The notes: generated by a model not told the origin, from the sequence alone. A stretch of DNA of 50,934 nucleotides from Bordetella parapertussis (GCA_945897475.1 CAMDFL010000007.1:1-50934); one strand, 5' to 3'. Counted from the first letter of the stretch, positions 17,631 through 26,983 are shown. Translations and numbers: made by a program.

Positions 17631-18925
17631 AATTTAAACTCTGTGTTGTGCCGGATCGGTACGCGGCGCGCTTCCTCGAATGTGCGAACGCCGATCTGCC
17701 CCAGGGTTGCACGCATTTCGTCGATGAAGAGTTCAAGAGCATGGCCTGGGCCGGCCCCACCCATCGCACCCAGGCTCCACAGGAAAGCCTTGCCCGCGAG
17801 CACCATGTCGGCGCCCAGCGCCATGGCCCGCACCACATCCAGACCGCTGCGCACGCCGCTGTCGAATATTATTTTTGCGCGGCCGTTCACCGCAGCCGCC
17901 ACGCCGGGGAGCACATCGATGGTGGCGGGCAATCCCTCGACCTGGCGTCCGCCGTGGTTAGATACCTGTATGCCCTCGCAACCGAGCGACACCGCTTTTT
18001 CCGCATCTTCGGGATGCATGATGCCCTTGACGATGAGCGGCCCCTTCCAGACATCGCGATAACGCGCCACGTCTTCCCAGGTAAACGCGCCGCCGGATTC
18101 ACCCTGTATGAATTTGGACATGTCATTGAGACTCATATTGCCGGCGTACTTGAAGAAATTGCCGAAGCGCGGAATGCCGTGCCGCAGGAAGGCAGCACAG
18201 TACGAGGGACTGCCCAGCGCCTGCATGATCATCTTGGGCGTAAAACGGAAAGGCGAGGAAATGCCGGAGAGCACCTCGCGCGTTCGCGTGGTGCGCACCG
18301 GCACATCGAGGGTAATCACTAAAGCTTTGGCGCCGACCGCCGCGGCACGCCGCGCCAAATCGAAACCGATGGCAAAGTCATTCTTCGGGAAGCGATACAA
18401 CTGCAGCCAGAACACATCGGGCGCGTGCTTTGCGGCATCTTCGATCGACATGCCCGAAACAGTGGAAAGGTTATAGGGAACATTCGCCTTCTGCGCCGCC
18501 TGCGCGAGATATTCATCGGCATGCGGCCAAACGATGCCGGGCGAACCCATCGGTGCGATCCCGACAGGCGCAGCGTAGCGATACCCGAACAGATCCACGC
18601 CGGTAGGCGGCAAGCCCCTAGTGACGCCATACTTGGGCATGAGTTCCACGGCATCCAGCGCATTCCAGTTGCGCTGAATGCCTTTGTCCGCGCCCACGCC
18701 ACCATCGCCCGCGTCGAAGGCAAATCCGGGTAAGCGTCTACGCGCGCATTCGCGCAAATGGTAAATCGTGGGGTAACTGCGCAAGGTCTCGCGAAATCCC
18801 TCCGAGGGGCCGGCCTGCGCCGCAGGCGCTATGGCCACCGCAGGCGCTGCCACCGCAGGCGCTTTCGCCATCGCAGGCTCCGCTACCGTTGCAGAAGTCG
18901 GAATGTCCATGACTTTCTCGTTCAT
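17609..18925 (-). CDS. FMN-dependent alpha-hydroxyacid oxidase (lactate oxidase/dehydrogenase family)
   Basis: A 438-residue TIM-barrel FMN enzyme oxidising an L-2-hydroxyacid to the keto acid. PVGIAPMGSPGIVWPHADE, the WLQLYRF segment, VITLDVPV and the catalytic histidine in NHGGRQVEG (His324) are conserved; FDSGVRSG and ALGADMVLAGKAFL bind the FMN phosphate. GGAGAG precedes the start. Two oddities: an Ala/Pro-rich segment at residues about 17-37 built from 15-bp tandem repeats, and a C-terminal tail (LGSECSH) encoded by a REP-like palindrome. Lactate, mandelate or another hydroxyacid are all possible substrates. A receptor gene follows. Confidence 0.9.
   Translation of the reverse strand: MNEKVMDIPTSATVAEPAMAKAPAVAAPAVAIAPAAQAGPSEGFRETLRSYPTIYHLRECARRRLPGFAFDAGDGGVGADKGIQRNWNALDAVELMPKYGVTRGLPPTGVDLFGYRYAAPVGIAPMGSPGIVWPHADEYLAQAAQKANVPYNLSTVSGMSIEDAAKHAPDVFWLQLYRFPKNDFAIGFDLARRAAAVGAKALVITLDVPVRTTRTREVLSGISSPFRFTPKMIMQALGSPSYCAAFLRHGIPRFGNFFKYAGNMSLNDMSKFIQGESGGAFTWEDVARYRDVWKGPLIVKGIMHPEDAEKAVSLGCEGIQVSNHGGRQVEGLPATIDVLPGVAAAVNGRAKIIFDSGVRSGLDVVRAMALGADMVLAGKAFLWSLGAMGGAGPGHALELFIDEMRATLGQIGVRTFEEARRVPIRHNTEFKLGSECSH
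18819..18878. repeat. 15-bp in-frame tandem repeat inside the oxidase gene
   Basis: Exact copies of GCCACCGCAGGCGCT at 18834-18848 and 18849-18863, with degenerate copies on both sides. Each unit adds five residues of an Ala/Pro/Val-rich linker near the N-terminus. Confidence 0.8.
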
Positions 18926-19060
18926 CGCTCTCTCCTTCGCTTTGCTAATGCACTAGATCGCCGTGGACTGAATCGATCTGTTGCTATTGAAATGCCCCAC
19001 TTCACCAAGGGCGTGGCCAGTATATCGGCCCTCTGGTTTTTCGCTCAAAGGGTTTTGCGC

Positions 19061-20227
19061 TCAGCTCCTGTGCTCATCCTTTTCGCCGAGTAAATCCCGC
19101 TTTGAATACATCTCGGCAAGCACAATTGAAGCGACTACCCAGAACACCGGCCCCACCCCGAACGCCGCACCCACCGCGCCCGAGAGCAGCGGCATCACCG
19201 TCTGTCCAATGTTGGCCAACGTCATGCGCATCCCCACCACCTCGGCGACACGTTCCGGCGGCGACGCGTCATACATCAGCGTGGTGGCGACCGGCCCCGA
19301 CAGGCCCAGCCCCGCGCCGATCAAACACGCCAACACACCCATCCAGAGGTAAATCGCGGTAAATGGCATGCCGATGAAACCAATCGCGATCATTGATTGC
19401 GCCCCCATCACCAGCCTCCAGCGGTTGACGTTGCGTATCAACCAGGGCATCACCACGCGTATCGCAAACGTTCCGGTCGCAAGAATCGCCATCAAGGTGC
19501 CGATGCGCGTCGCCGATAGGCCGATCTGCGTGCCGTACAGCGGAATCATGAAACTCACCAGGCTCCACAGGCAGTTGTTCAATGCCGCCACCACATAAGC
19601 GCGGCGAAGATCGACGTTCTTGAGCATAGCCCAACTGCCCTTTGCCTCCGCCAAGGCGTCACGAATGTGCGCCGCCTGCGGTGGATAAATCAGCAGGTTC
19701 GACCCCAGCACCAACAGCGGCAACGCGGAGAGAATCCCGAGCAACAAAAACGAATTCAAATGCCCCAGATGGTCAATAGACAGACCGGAAATCATCGGCC
19801 CGATGAAAGTCGCCACCGAAATTCCCAACGCATGCACCGTGAAATTAGCGGTCCTATCCGTAGGCTTGCCAAAGCGCCCGATCGCCTGATGCGACCCGAT
19901 CTGGAACATGCTGTTAAAAATCCCAATCAGAGGGCAGACGAAAAACATCACCACCAGACCCTCGATCGCCCACACCAGCACCCCACAAATAGCCAACATC
20001 AGCGAGGCCAGCATGAAGGGCTTCCTCGGACCGACCCGATCGATCCACTTGCCCATCCTCACCGCCATGAAGGCGCTGATCAAACCGTTGGAGGCCGCGA
20101 GTAAGCCGATTAACGCGGGGGATGCCTGCAGGTAGGCTGCATACAATAAAACCGTCAGGCGCGTGCCGTTGACCGCGGCGTGATTGCAGGAGGAAAGGAA
20201 GACCTGGAGGTAGAGAGGCTTGAGCAT
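19061..20227 (-). CDS. MFS transporter
   Basis: A 388-residue major facilitator with about 12 hydrophobic helices and the loop 2-3 motif as MGKWIDRVGPRKPFMLAS. The N-terminal sequence LSSCNHAAVNGTRLTVLLYA is typical of unassigned proteobacterial MFS proteins in catabolic clusters. It is encoded on the same strand as, and about 130 bases upstream of, the 2-hydroxyacid oxidase gene. No strong ribosome site is visible. The substrate and direction of transport (uptake or export) cannot be told from sequence. Confidence 0.85.
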   Translation of the reverse strand: MLKPLYLQVFLSSCNHAAVNGTRLTVLLYAAYLQASPALIGLLAASNGLISAFMAVRMGKWIDRVGPRKPFMLASLMLAICGVLVWAIEGLVVMFFVCPLIGIFNSMFQIGSHQAIGRFGKPTDRTANFTVHALGISVATFIGPMISGLSIDHLGHLNSFLLLGILSALPLLVLGSNLLIYPPQAAHIRDALAEAKGSWAMLKNVDLRRAYVVAALNNCLWSLVSFMIPLYGTQIGLSATRIGTLMAILATGTFAIRVVMPWLIRNVNRWRLVMGAQSMIAIGFIGMPFTAIYLWMGVLACLIGAGLGLSGPVATTLMYDASPPERVAEVVGMRMTLANIGQTVMPLLSGAVGAAFGVGPVFWVVASIVLAEMYSKRDLLGEKDEHRS

Positions 20228-20771
20228 GAAAACCTTGGAGGATCCAACGGGGACAATGTGCGGATCTCAAGGTGTATTTTAGTGGCCTTCCATTAAATCC
20301 TATTATAGGGATTTATAATAATAAAAAATGGTTGCCATATCTACATATAAACAATTAAATGTTGTTAATTAAAAACGTGACATCGGAACTGATGGGTAAA
20401 TTAAGACAGGGCTAGACGCAGGCGGGTGCATGACGTTCTCGCATAATTTATGTTCCGGGCTTTAAGATTGACGCACAACCTTATATTCTGTGGCGGGCGA
20501 TTGGCGGTGATCGGGGCCCGTGCTTGGTGCGTAAAACTGGCCACAGACACCTGAAACCGAGCTGCCAATTTCTTCGCAAGTATCCGGCAAGCCGGGCACG
20601 ACGAGCACCGTTGGCGGGATGTACAATGATCCGCATGAGGGAACGCAGTCAAAGTGGCGCGTAGGCGCCGCTTTAGTTGCAAGCATCGACGGTTTTTCCA
20701 GCGGCCTGATTGACACGCTGCCGCGAATTTAATTCCATGGCGATTGCCGACATATCAAATCGAAAGCCAAT
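20228..20771. other. Long intergenic region with a degenerate reading frame
   Basis: About 540 bases between two divergent genes. 20280-20400 is AT-rich and probably holds promoters for the MFS gene. From about 20535 to 20731 a plus-strand frame stays open and ends GFSSGLIDTLPRI before TAA, but it has no credible start and matches no family I recognise. It could be the tail of a decayed gene. The short minus-strand frames look like noise. Confidence 0.35.
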
Positions 20772-21734
20772 ATGAAAAAAATATCATTCGCGATTGCGGT
20801 TGCCTTGGCATGCACTGGCAACTTTGCATTGGGACAGGCTTACCCGGTTAAACCGTTGAGGCTGGTGGTGGGCACTGCAGTCAGCACGCCCATCGATCTT
20901 TTGTCCCGTCTGGTGGCGGACAAGCTGGGTGCTCAACTGGGCCAGCCCATGGTGGTGGAGAACCGTGTCGGCGCAGGTGGCACCGTGGGAGCGCAGGAGG
21001 TGCTCAGACAGGCGCCGGATGGTTACACGCTGATGACCGTCTACATGCCGATGACCGTGGTGCAAACCATCATGGCTGACATCAAATACAGCCTAGTCAC
21101 GGATTTCACGCCGGTCGGGCAATTTGCATGGTCGTACAATGTGCTGGCCGTGCATCCCGAGGTCAAGGCAAACACGCCTCGTGATCTCGTGGAATTGATG
21201 CGCGCTCAACCAGGCAAATTCAGTTTTCCGTCGGGAGGGCCAGGCACCCCTGCGCAACTGGCGGGCGAATTGTTCAAACTGGAAACGAAAACGGAGGCTT
21301 TGCACGTACCTTATGCCCAGTTTCCCCAGGCCATCAGCGACCTCGTCGCGGGACGGCATCAGTTCATGTTCGGCGCGACGCCACCGCTCATCCCGCAGAT
21401 TGCAGGAGGCAAGCTTCGCGCCCTGGCCGTCACCGGCCCGCAACGCCTGGCTGCGCTCAAGGATGTGCCGACGATGGTGGAGTCGGGATTTCCTGATTTC
21501 GTGATGCGCGACTGGCAGGGTATTTCCGTAAAGAGCGGAACGCCCCGCGATCTGGTGATGCGAATCAACAGCGCACTGGCCAGAGTGCTGGATCTGCCCG
21601 AGATCAGACAGGCCTTCGGAAAATTCGGTGCCGATACCGCAGGTGGTTCACCCGAGGAGTTCGGCAAATTGATCGCCGCCGAGATAGAACGCTGGGGAAG
21701 GGTTGCCAAGGCAGCCAACATCAAACTCCAATAG
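20772..21734 (+). CDS. Bug/TctC-family solute receptor 4
   Basis: A 320-residue periplasmic receptor with a signal peptide ending near ALGQ, a mature start YPVKPLRLVVG, VENRVGAGGTVGAQE, the HVPYAQFPQAISDL segment, and a C-terminal EIERWGRVAKAANIKLQ typical of the family. One contact loop reads VPYAQFP where most family members have PYKG, which hints at different ligand handling. It appears to be a single-gene unit, divergent from the MFS gene, with no dehydrogenase or transporter partner adjacent. Confidence 0.93.
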   Translation: MKKISFAIAVALACTGNFALGQAYPVKPLRLVVGTAVSTPIDLLSRLVADKLGAQLGQPMVVENRVGAGGTVGAQEVLRQAPDGYTLMTVYMPMTVVQTIMADIKYSLVTDFTPVGQFAWSYNVLAVHPEVKANTPRDLVELMRAQPGKFSFPSGGPGTPAQLAGELFKLETKTEALHVPYAQFPQAISDLVAGRHQFMFGATPPLIPQIAGGKLRALAVTGPQRLAALKDVPTMVESGFPDFVMRDWQGISVKSGTPRDLVMRINSALARVLDLPEIRQAFGKFGADTAGGSPEEFGKLIAAEIERWGRVAKAANIKLQ

Positions 21735-21969
21735 CATCGGCAAGACCCGCATGCAGCCGGACGAAGCCGGCATGGCGCGCCTGGGACTGTCGCACCTGAA
21801 AGGCGATGGCCTTCTGGTGAGCGAATGCGGCTTCGAGCGCCATGCGCGCGAAAGAAAAGCATACCGAGACCGCGTTCTGTACGGATCAGGCCATGCCATT
21901 CTCATTACTGCATGACCCTTTTGGTCGACAATCAGTTGCCGTTGGCACTGGCTCGTTAGTGAGAAAATA
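21735..21969. other. Intergenic region, no supported gene
   Basis: About 235 bases. A 54-codon plus-strand frame (21751-21915) is open but has no ribosome site and no recognised homology. A short GC-rich inverted repeat (GCCGGACGAAGCCGGC) near 21758 could act as a terminator for receptor 4, but there is no U-run. Confidence 0.35.
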
Positions 21970-22818
21970 GTGGCAATGAACCAGCCGCTTTCACCCCCCG
22001 CAAACACACCGTCCGCGATCGCGCATATCGCTTTCTACAAGTTCTCAACGCTCGACGATCCCGACGGCGCGGTTACGCATCTGCGATTGCTGACCAGCGA
22101 CCTGCTGGGCAGCATCCAGGTGGCGGGCGAAGGCATCAACGGCATGCTGGCCGGCACCCCCGCGCAGCTCGATGCATTCGAGCGCGCGCTGGTCGAAGAC
22201 CCGTATTTCAATTCGGCGTTCGCGGGCATCGTCTTCAAGCGCACCGTCTGCAAGAGCGCACCATTCGGCAAGATGAAGGTGTTCCGCAAACCGGAAATCG
22301 TTCCGCTCGGCATTGCCGGTGTCGATGGCCGGCAGACCGGCACCAACGTGAGCCCCGCGCAATGGCGCAAGCTCATCGCGCAAGACGACGTGGTGCTAAT
22401 CGATAACCGCAACAGCTTCGAATACCGCCTCGGCCGGTTCAGGAATGCGATCGATCCCGAGGTCACAAACTTCCGCGATTTCCCGAAGTACATCGAGGCG
22501 CGCCTGCCTGAATGGAAGGCCGAGGGAAAGCGCGTGGCGATGTACTGCACCGGCGGCATCCGCTGCGAAAAGACCACCGCATGGATGAAGGACATGGACG
22601 TTCCCGTGTTCCAGCTCGAGGGCGGAATCCTCAACTATTTTCTGCAGATGCCCGACGCCGAGAAGGACTGGGAAGGCGAGTGCTTTGTGTTCGACAACCG
22701 TATCGCGCTGGACACGAAGTTGCAGGAAACCGCGACCACCCTCGAAGAAGTCTATTCCGGCAGCGCGGATGACGAGTGGCGTTTGCGACGGGCCAGGCAA
22801 CTTGATGCCGCAAGCTAG
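21970..22818 (+). CDS. trhO: tRNA uridine(34) hydroxylase TrhO (rhodanese-like)
   Basis: A 282-residue cytosolic protein of the YceA/TrhO family, which installs 5-hydroxyuridine at the tRNA wobble position using O2. The N-terminal acylphosphatase-like domain (FYKFSTLDDPD...GEGINGMLAG) is followed by a rhodanese domain with the active-site loop YCTGGIRCEKTTAW (Cys193) and the C-terminal LEGGILNYF. The start may be GTG 21970 or ATG 21976; a weak AGTGAG lies before both. The next gene, a pseudouridine synthase, overlaps its 3' end by 14 bases, so the two RNA-modification genes are probably translationally coupled. Confidence 0.93.
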   Translation: MAMNQPLSPPANTPSAIAHIAFYKFSTLDDPDGAVTHLRLLTSDLLGSIQVAGEGINGMLAGTPAQLDAFERALVEDPYFNSAFAGIVFKRTVCKSAPFGKMKVFRKPEIVPLGIAGVDGRQTGTNVSPAQWRKLIAQDDVVLIDNRNSFEYRLGRFRNAIDPEVTNFRDFPKYIEARLPEWKAEGKRVAMYCTGGIRCEKTTAWMKDMDVPVFQLEGGILNYFLQMPDAEKDWEGECFVFDNRIALDTKLQETATTLEEVYSGSADDEWRLRRARQLDAAS

Positions 22819-23710
22819 CCTGCCGACGCGGGACGGTGTCGGCCCAAGCTGCATTACACTTCCCGCCGGCCCATGGCTCAAGGTGATCGACTTTCTGGCG
22901 CATCGATTCCCCTCGATTGCGGGCGATGAAATTGCGGCGCGCATGCAGCGTGGCGATGTCGTCGATGGTCACGGCGCGCTGATTTCTCCCGAGCGGCATT
23001 ATCAGGCGCATTTGAAGCTGTACTACTACCGCAGCATCGCAGTCGAGCGGCGAATTCCGTTTGAGGAAACCGTGCTGTTTCAAGATGAGCATCTGGTGGC
23101 GGTCGACAAGCCCCACTTCCTGCCTGTCACCCCGGCGGGCCGCTATCTCCAGGAAACCTTGCTGGTGCGACTGAAGCGCAAACTCGGCATCGATACGCTG
23201 GCACCGATGCATCGCATCGACCGCGAAACGGCAGGCGTGGTTTTGTTCACGATCCAGCCTTCGACACGCGGGCTGTATCAGAAGCTGTTTGCGCAACAGG
23301 CCGTGATCAAACGCTATCAGGCCATCGCCGCGTTCCGCGCTGATCTCACATTCCCGATGACGCTGCGAAGCCGCCTCATAGAAGCCGACCACTTCATGCG
23401 CATGCGTGAATCCGATGGCGAACCGAACGCCGAGACTGTCATCGAATTGCTCGAACAGCGCGGCGACCTCGCCCGCTACTCGCTCAAGCCTGCCACGGGA
23501 AAGAAGCATCAATTGCGCGTGCAAATGGCGGGACTCGGCATTCCCATCCTCAACGACCAGATATACCCGCAACACCTGAGCCCGGAAGCGATCGAGCGCG
23601 ACAACTACAGCAAGCCGCTGCAGTTGCTCGCTAAGTACATTGATTTTATCGATCCCTTGAGCGGGCACGAGCGGCAATTCGAAACCCGTCGCCAGCTTGA
23701 TGCATTCTGA
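22805..23710 (+). CDS. RluA-family pseudouridine synthase
   Basis: A 301-residue enzyme converting uridine to pseudouridine in rRNA or tRNA. The catalytic aspartate lies in MHRIDRETAGVV (Asp139); LFQDEHLVAVDKP and the C-terminal KKHQLRVQMAGLGIPILND are RluA-family hallmarks. An S4-like N-terminal segment is recognisable (WLKVIDFLAHRF...GDVVDGHGAL). The start at 22805 is chosen because it begins the recognisable protein and overlaps trhO by 14 bases; the frame extends further upstream inside trhO but is then only a shadow. The target nucleotide is not predictable. Its 3' end overlaps an antisense antitoxin relic. Confidence 0.92.
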   Translation: MPQASLPTRDGVGPSCITLPAGPWLKVIDFLAHRFPSIAGDEIAARMQRGDVVDGHGALISPERHYQAHLKLYYYRSIAVERRIPFEETVLFQDEHLVAVDKPHFLPVTPAGRYLQETLLVRLKRKLGIDTLAPMHRIDRETAGVVLFTIQPSTRGLYQKLFAQQAVIKRYQAIAAFRADLTFPMTLRSRLIEADHFMRMRESDGEPNAETVIELLEQRGDLARYSLKPATGKKHQLRVQMAGLGIPILNDQIYPQHLSPEAIERDNYSKPLQLLAKYIDFIDPLSGHERQFETRRQLDAF

Positions 23711-23840
23711 TTTCGTGACTCATGACGACATATTTCGCCTGTCCGCGCACCGTTACCGAGGCCTCTTGCCGGTCGGCGAGCGCTTGTTCTATGGCGCCGA
23801 TACCCCGGGTCTTCAAGTCATTTGCAGAGATTGAGTTCAT
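23646..23840 (-). pseudogene. Truncated Phd/YefM-type antitoxin
   Basis: The N-terminal 43 or so residues (MNSISANDLKTRGIGAIEQA...SVTVRGQAKYVVM) match the DNA-binding half of prevent-host-death antitoxins. After VVM the family similarity stops and the frame runs antisense into the 3' end of the pseudouridine synthase gene, ending after 64 residues. The toxin-binding C-terminal half is therefore missing and there is no toxin gene beside it. It is probably a relic, though a DNA-binding fragment could still be made. Confidence 0.7.
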
Positions 23841-23926
23841 GCCATTCGCACTATAAGGTGCACGATTAAATATAGGATGCTCGCGGCCTCGTCCTGCTCC
23901 GGGGGATTCAAGAATTCTCCGGCCCA

Positions 23927-26695
23927 CTATAGCCAGTTCCCCATGAGTATGAACGGCGCCCAGTAGAACGGATGCCGGTAGCCCGATGCCCAGTTCGTGG
24001 ATCTTCCTGCGGCATCGGGCAGACCTCCGTCCTTCGCGCCTTTGGGCACCTGCTCCCCGCGGATGAACTGGCGCTGCACCTCTTTTAAGGCATCGGCCTT
24101 GGTGATTCCCATGCGCGTCTCGCGCATGCGATACAGCGCCTGCATGAACATCCCGGTGCTCAGGTCAGCCACCGGCCATAGCGTGGCGAGCACGCTTTTT
24201 GCACCCTGCCTCTGCGCCATGGCGCCAAAGCCCTCGATCTCCCTGCCGTTCTCGTTCCTTCCACCGCCCAAGGCGGTTTCACACGCCGACAGGGTGATGA
24301 GGTCAACGTCGCGGAACCGATAGCGTTTCAGGTCCGCGAGCGAGAGCCGCCCACCATCCCCCAGGACGAGGAACGAGTCGACCTCGGTGCCGGGCGCGAA
24401 AACGAAATGGCTTGCGATGTGGAGCACCGCCGGCCGCGTATCGAGCACGCTGCGAAAGCGCGACGCGGAGAAATCTTCGTCAAAATGATTCTCTCCCTTG
24501 AGTATTCCACCATTGACGATACCTTCGAGTTCCTCCCTCACCGCGGGGAGCGGACTGAAACCTTTCAGCTCCTTGGTAAGTCCCAGCCCAGCGAACTGCC
24601 AGCTTGCGATGGGACTGTCACGCAGACGGTCCTTGGCGGCCTCGGTATATAGCGAGAGGGCATAGGTCTCGGCGAGGTAGCGGCTGCCATCGTGGAGCGC
24701 CGCCATAGGCAGATAGCGCAGCGCCGAGTCGAGCGACACCATCAGCGTGTGTGCTTGGGCCTGCTTAAGATCCTCGGCGACCGGCCCCACCAGAAGGCGA
24801 TAAAGCGCCTGCGCCTCGGGCAGCGGATTGCGCTCCGGATTCTGCAAGCGTTGCCGGAAAGACTGGATCATGCGGTTGAGATCAGCCGATTTGACCTTGG
24901 CTTCCCGAACCAGTTGCACCTGCGGCGTGGTAAGAATGATGTGGGTACGCTCCGCAAGGACCAGGTAATGCAAGGTCACCGCGCCGTTGCCCAGAAATGA
25001 CAAGGTCTCCTGCAACGCCTGCAAGTCGCCGATGTTTCTCTGCCCGATTTCCCGGTTACGCTCAGCGCTGGCGCTTGCGTCAAGTTCGCGCGCAAGCTCG
25101 CCCAGAAAGCGCTCGAAAGCCTGCTGCCCGACTTCCCGGTCGCGATCAAGCTCCGCGCGACGCGAACGCTCGGTCGCCGACAAGCCGCCGCGCGCCTTTC
25201 TTTCCAACGCCTCGGACTCCGCGCCGATGCCGGCGAGCCGCGACTGGATTTCGCCGAAGCGTTGTTGCCATTTTTGTTCCTCGCCGGTGTAGGGCGTCTG
25301 CGTGCGGCGGACGTCCTCCGCGTCGGCGCTGCGCATAAACTCGAACAACTCGTCTTCCTTCAACATGGCGAGAACCCGCTGCGCCTCGGGCAGCCGGCCC
25401 TGCTCAATCAATAAATCGGCCAGAGTACGGTAGGCCGCCGAGCGCTCTCCCGCGATGAACATTTTCTGCAGGTCGCGCCCGAGCACCGAGATTCCCGCGC
25501 GCAGCGACTGAAGCGTATTCACCGCCGCCTTGCCAAAGTAGATCGCCGCCGAGGTGCTTCCCTGGCGCTGCAACAGCTCCTGGTAGGCCGTCTGGAAACG
25601 CCACTGCATTTCCGGCACCGAGGTGATGGTGCTGCGCTTGAGCCCCTCCGCCAGCAGCAGTTGCGCTTCTGTGTACCGGCCGGAATGCAGGTGAAGCCGC
25701 GACACCGACCACAGGTTGAGCAGTGTGCGCGGGTGATACGGGCCGAAGATGCGCTCGAACAGCGCGAGCCCGCGGGTTGCCACCGGCTCGGCACCGGCAT
25801 GATCGCCCATGGCGACCAGCGTCATTCCCATGCCCATGAGGCTATGCGCGATGGCGTGATCGTCGGGGGAGAGCACCTGCTCGCGGATGCGCAAGGCCTG
25901 CCTGTGCAGCACCAGCGCCTGGTCCAGCTGGTCGGTCTCGTAGTGGAGCTGGGCCAGCCAGAAGACGGCGGTCGCGTAGTAGGGATCGCAAGGGCCGAGA
26001 ACTTTTTCGCGGATCTCCCGGGTGCGCTCGTAGTAGGTCTTGGCGCGCGGGTAGTCGCCCAGCCAGCGGTATAGCGTTCCCAGGATGTTGATGCTGTGCG
26101 CGGTATCGGCGTGATAGGCGCCAAGGCGTTTCTCGCGAATATCGACAGCGAGCGTGAGCAGCGGCTCGGCCTCGGCGTAAGCACCGGTGTCGGTGTAGAG
26201 CAGCCCAAGAAAGGTCATGCACGCCGCGGCCTCCAGCGAATCACGCCCAAGCGCGGATTCGGCCAACTGCAGGCAGGCGGACAACGTGGCGATCGCCTCC
26301 TGCAACTTGCCGGTGGAGCGCTGCATGATGCCCAACTGCACCATGGTCGCGGTAGTCGCTGCCACTGTCGCAGCCGACGGCGATGCGATGCGACGGCGGA
26401 TATCCAGCGCGCGCGAAACGACTCTCTCGGCATCACCGAAGCGGTCGGTGTTCTCGTAGGCGTTTCCCAAGGGGTCAAGCAATCGCAACAACCCCGTCTC
26501 GCTGACGCCGGCGCGCTCGGCGTCCTCGATCTGGCGCAGCAACAGCGGAATCTTCTGCGCATCCTGATGGGCGTCCGCGCCAGGACGGCAGACAAGCTCG
26601 CTTTGCCCGGGGGCGTCGTGCTGGGGAGCAACCAGCGCGCAGCCGGACAGGGCGCAGAGCGCGAGCATCGAGAGCCAGTATCGGGCTTGAATCAT
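23927..26695 (-). CDS. TPR-CHAT domain lipoprotein (caspase-like protease family)
   Basis: A 922-residue predicted lipoprotein: lipobox LSGC with Cys19, many tetratricopeptide repeats from about residue 60 to 420 (for example ARRRI-type helices around AERVVSRALDIRRR and YYERTREIREKVLG), a coiled/charged linker, and a C-terminal CHAT domain with the His/Cys dyad intact (HIASHF, His763; LSACETA, Cys805). CHAT domains are clan CD peptidases related to caspases and separase; TPRs usually recognise the substrate. Lipidation would place it in the envelope. ATG 26695 is chosen because it starts the lipoprotein signal; the frame extends 16 codons further upstream without one. An intrinsic terminator separates it from the peptide gene. 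Confidence 0.9.
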   Translation of the reverse strand: MIQARYWLSMLALCALSGCALVAPQHDAPGQSELVCRPGADAHQDAQKIPLLLRQIEDAERAGVSETGLLRLLDPLGNAYENTDRFGDAERVVSRALDIRRRIASPSAATVAATTATMVQLGIMQRSTGKLQEAIATLSACLQLAESALGRDSLEAAACMTFLGLLYTDTGAYAEAEPLLTLAVDIREKRLGAYHADTAHSINILGTLYRWLGDYPRAKTYYERTREIREKVLGPCDPYYATAVFWLAQLHYETDQLDQALVLHRQALRIREQVLSPDDHAIAHSLMGMGMTLVAMGDHAGAEPVATRGLALFERIFGPYHPRTLLNLWSVSRLHLHSGRYTEAQLLLAEGLKRSTITSVPEMQWRFQTAYQELLQRQGSTSAAIYFGKAAVNTLQSLRAGISVLGRDLQKMFIAGERSAAYRTLADLLIEQGRLPEAQRVLAMLKEDELFEFMRSADAEDVRRTQTPYTGEEQKWQQRFGEIQSRLAGIGAESEALERKARGGLSATERSRRAELDRDREVGQQAFERFLGELARELDASASAERNREIGQRNIGDLQALQETLSFLGNGAVTLHYLVLAERTHIILTTPQVQLVREAKVKSADLNRMIQSFRQRLQNPERNPLPEAQALYRLLVGPVAEDLKQAQAHTLMVSLDSALRYLPMAALHDGSRYLAETYALSLYTEAAKDRLRDSPIASWQFAGLGLTKELKGFSPLPAVREELEGIVNGGILKGENHFDEDFSASRFRSVLDTRPAVLHIASHFVFAPGTEVDSFLVLGDGGRLSLADLKRYRFRDVDLITLSACETALGGGRNENGREIEGFGAMAQRQGAKSVLATLWPVADLSTGMFMQALYRMRETRMGITKADALKEVQRQFIRGEQVPKGAKDGGLPDAAGRSTNWASGYRHPFYWAPFILMGNWL

Positions 26696-26742
26696 TTGCG
26701 GAATTGGCTCATTGCACGGCCTTCGCGGCTGATGAACGCCCA

Positions 26743-26775
26743 AGAAAAAAAGCCGGCATCAAACGATGTCGGCTT
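26743..26775 (-). terminator. Rho-independent terminator of the small-peptide gene
   Basis: On the minus strand an 11-bp stem with one mismatch (AAGCCGACATC...GATGCCGGCTT, loop GTTT) is followed by seven U residues. It lies 48 bases past the peptide stop and before the CHAT lipoprotein start, giving the peptide its own short transcript. Confidence 0.85.
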
Positions 26776-26793
26776 TCCTTCGGCTTGCAACAA

Positions 26794-26815
26794 CGATCGG
26801 CTTCGCGGCCGATCG
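26794..26815. other. Perfect 8-bp hairpin after the peptide stop
   Basis: CGATCGGC-TTCGCG-GCCGATCG, starting seven bases beyond the stop codon of the small-peptide gene. Together with the terminator hairpin it would protect the 3' end of the transcript. Confidence 0.6.
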
Positions 26816-26822
26816 GGAATCC

Positions 26823-26948
26823 TTATTTCTTGGCCTGCGATCCAGAGTCTGAGAGCTTGTACGACTTGCTGTTGTGGTCGCTGGCTTGCGCTATTCCCAT
26901 AGTGGCGACAAGTAAAATCGCTGCCAGGATCGTGTTCAAGGTTTTCAT
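26823..26948 (-). CDS. Small secreted peptide (41 residues)
   Basis: A short gene easily missed by automatic calling. It encodes a signal peptide (MKT, a hydrophobic core of about 16 residues, GIAQA cleavage site) and a mature peptide of about 19 residues, hydrophilic and rich in Ser and Lys, starting SDHNSKSYK and ending QAKK. Support is strong: GGGAGA five bases before ATG, a near-consensus sigma-70 promoter at 26984-27012, a hairpin after the stop, and a U-tailed terminator. It lies between an exported TPR protein and a TPR-CHAT lipoprotein on the same strand, so it could be a ligand or substrate of that pair (inference). I recognise no family. Confidence 0.75.
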   Translation of the reverse strand: MKTLNTILAAILLVATMGIAQASDHNSKSYKLSDSGSQAKK

Positions 26949-26983
26949 CGTGTTCTCCCTGTTCTGTCCAATTGAGGTGACCC

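Noticed and set aside
20535..20731. Open plus-strand frame ending GFSSGLIDTLPRI
   Set aside because: No start codon with a ribosome site and no recognised homology; noted only as a possible gene remnant.
21751..21915. 54-codon frame between receptor 4 and trhO
   Set aside because: No ribosome site, no signal peptide or motif, and an open frame also on the other strand.
22631..23677. A 348-codon minus-strand frame opposite the pseudouridine synthase
   Set aside because: The plus strand encodes the complete catalytic HRIDRETAG protein; the antisense frame is a shadow.
23927..26695. Craspase-type (Cas-linked) TPR-CHAT protease
   Set aside because: No Cas7-11 or CRISPR array is nearby, and the lipoprotein signal places this CHAT protein in the envelope.
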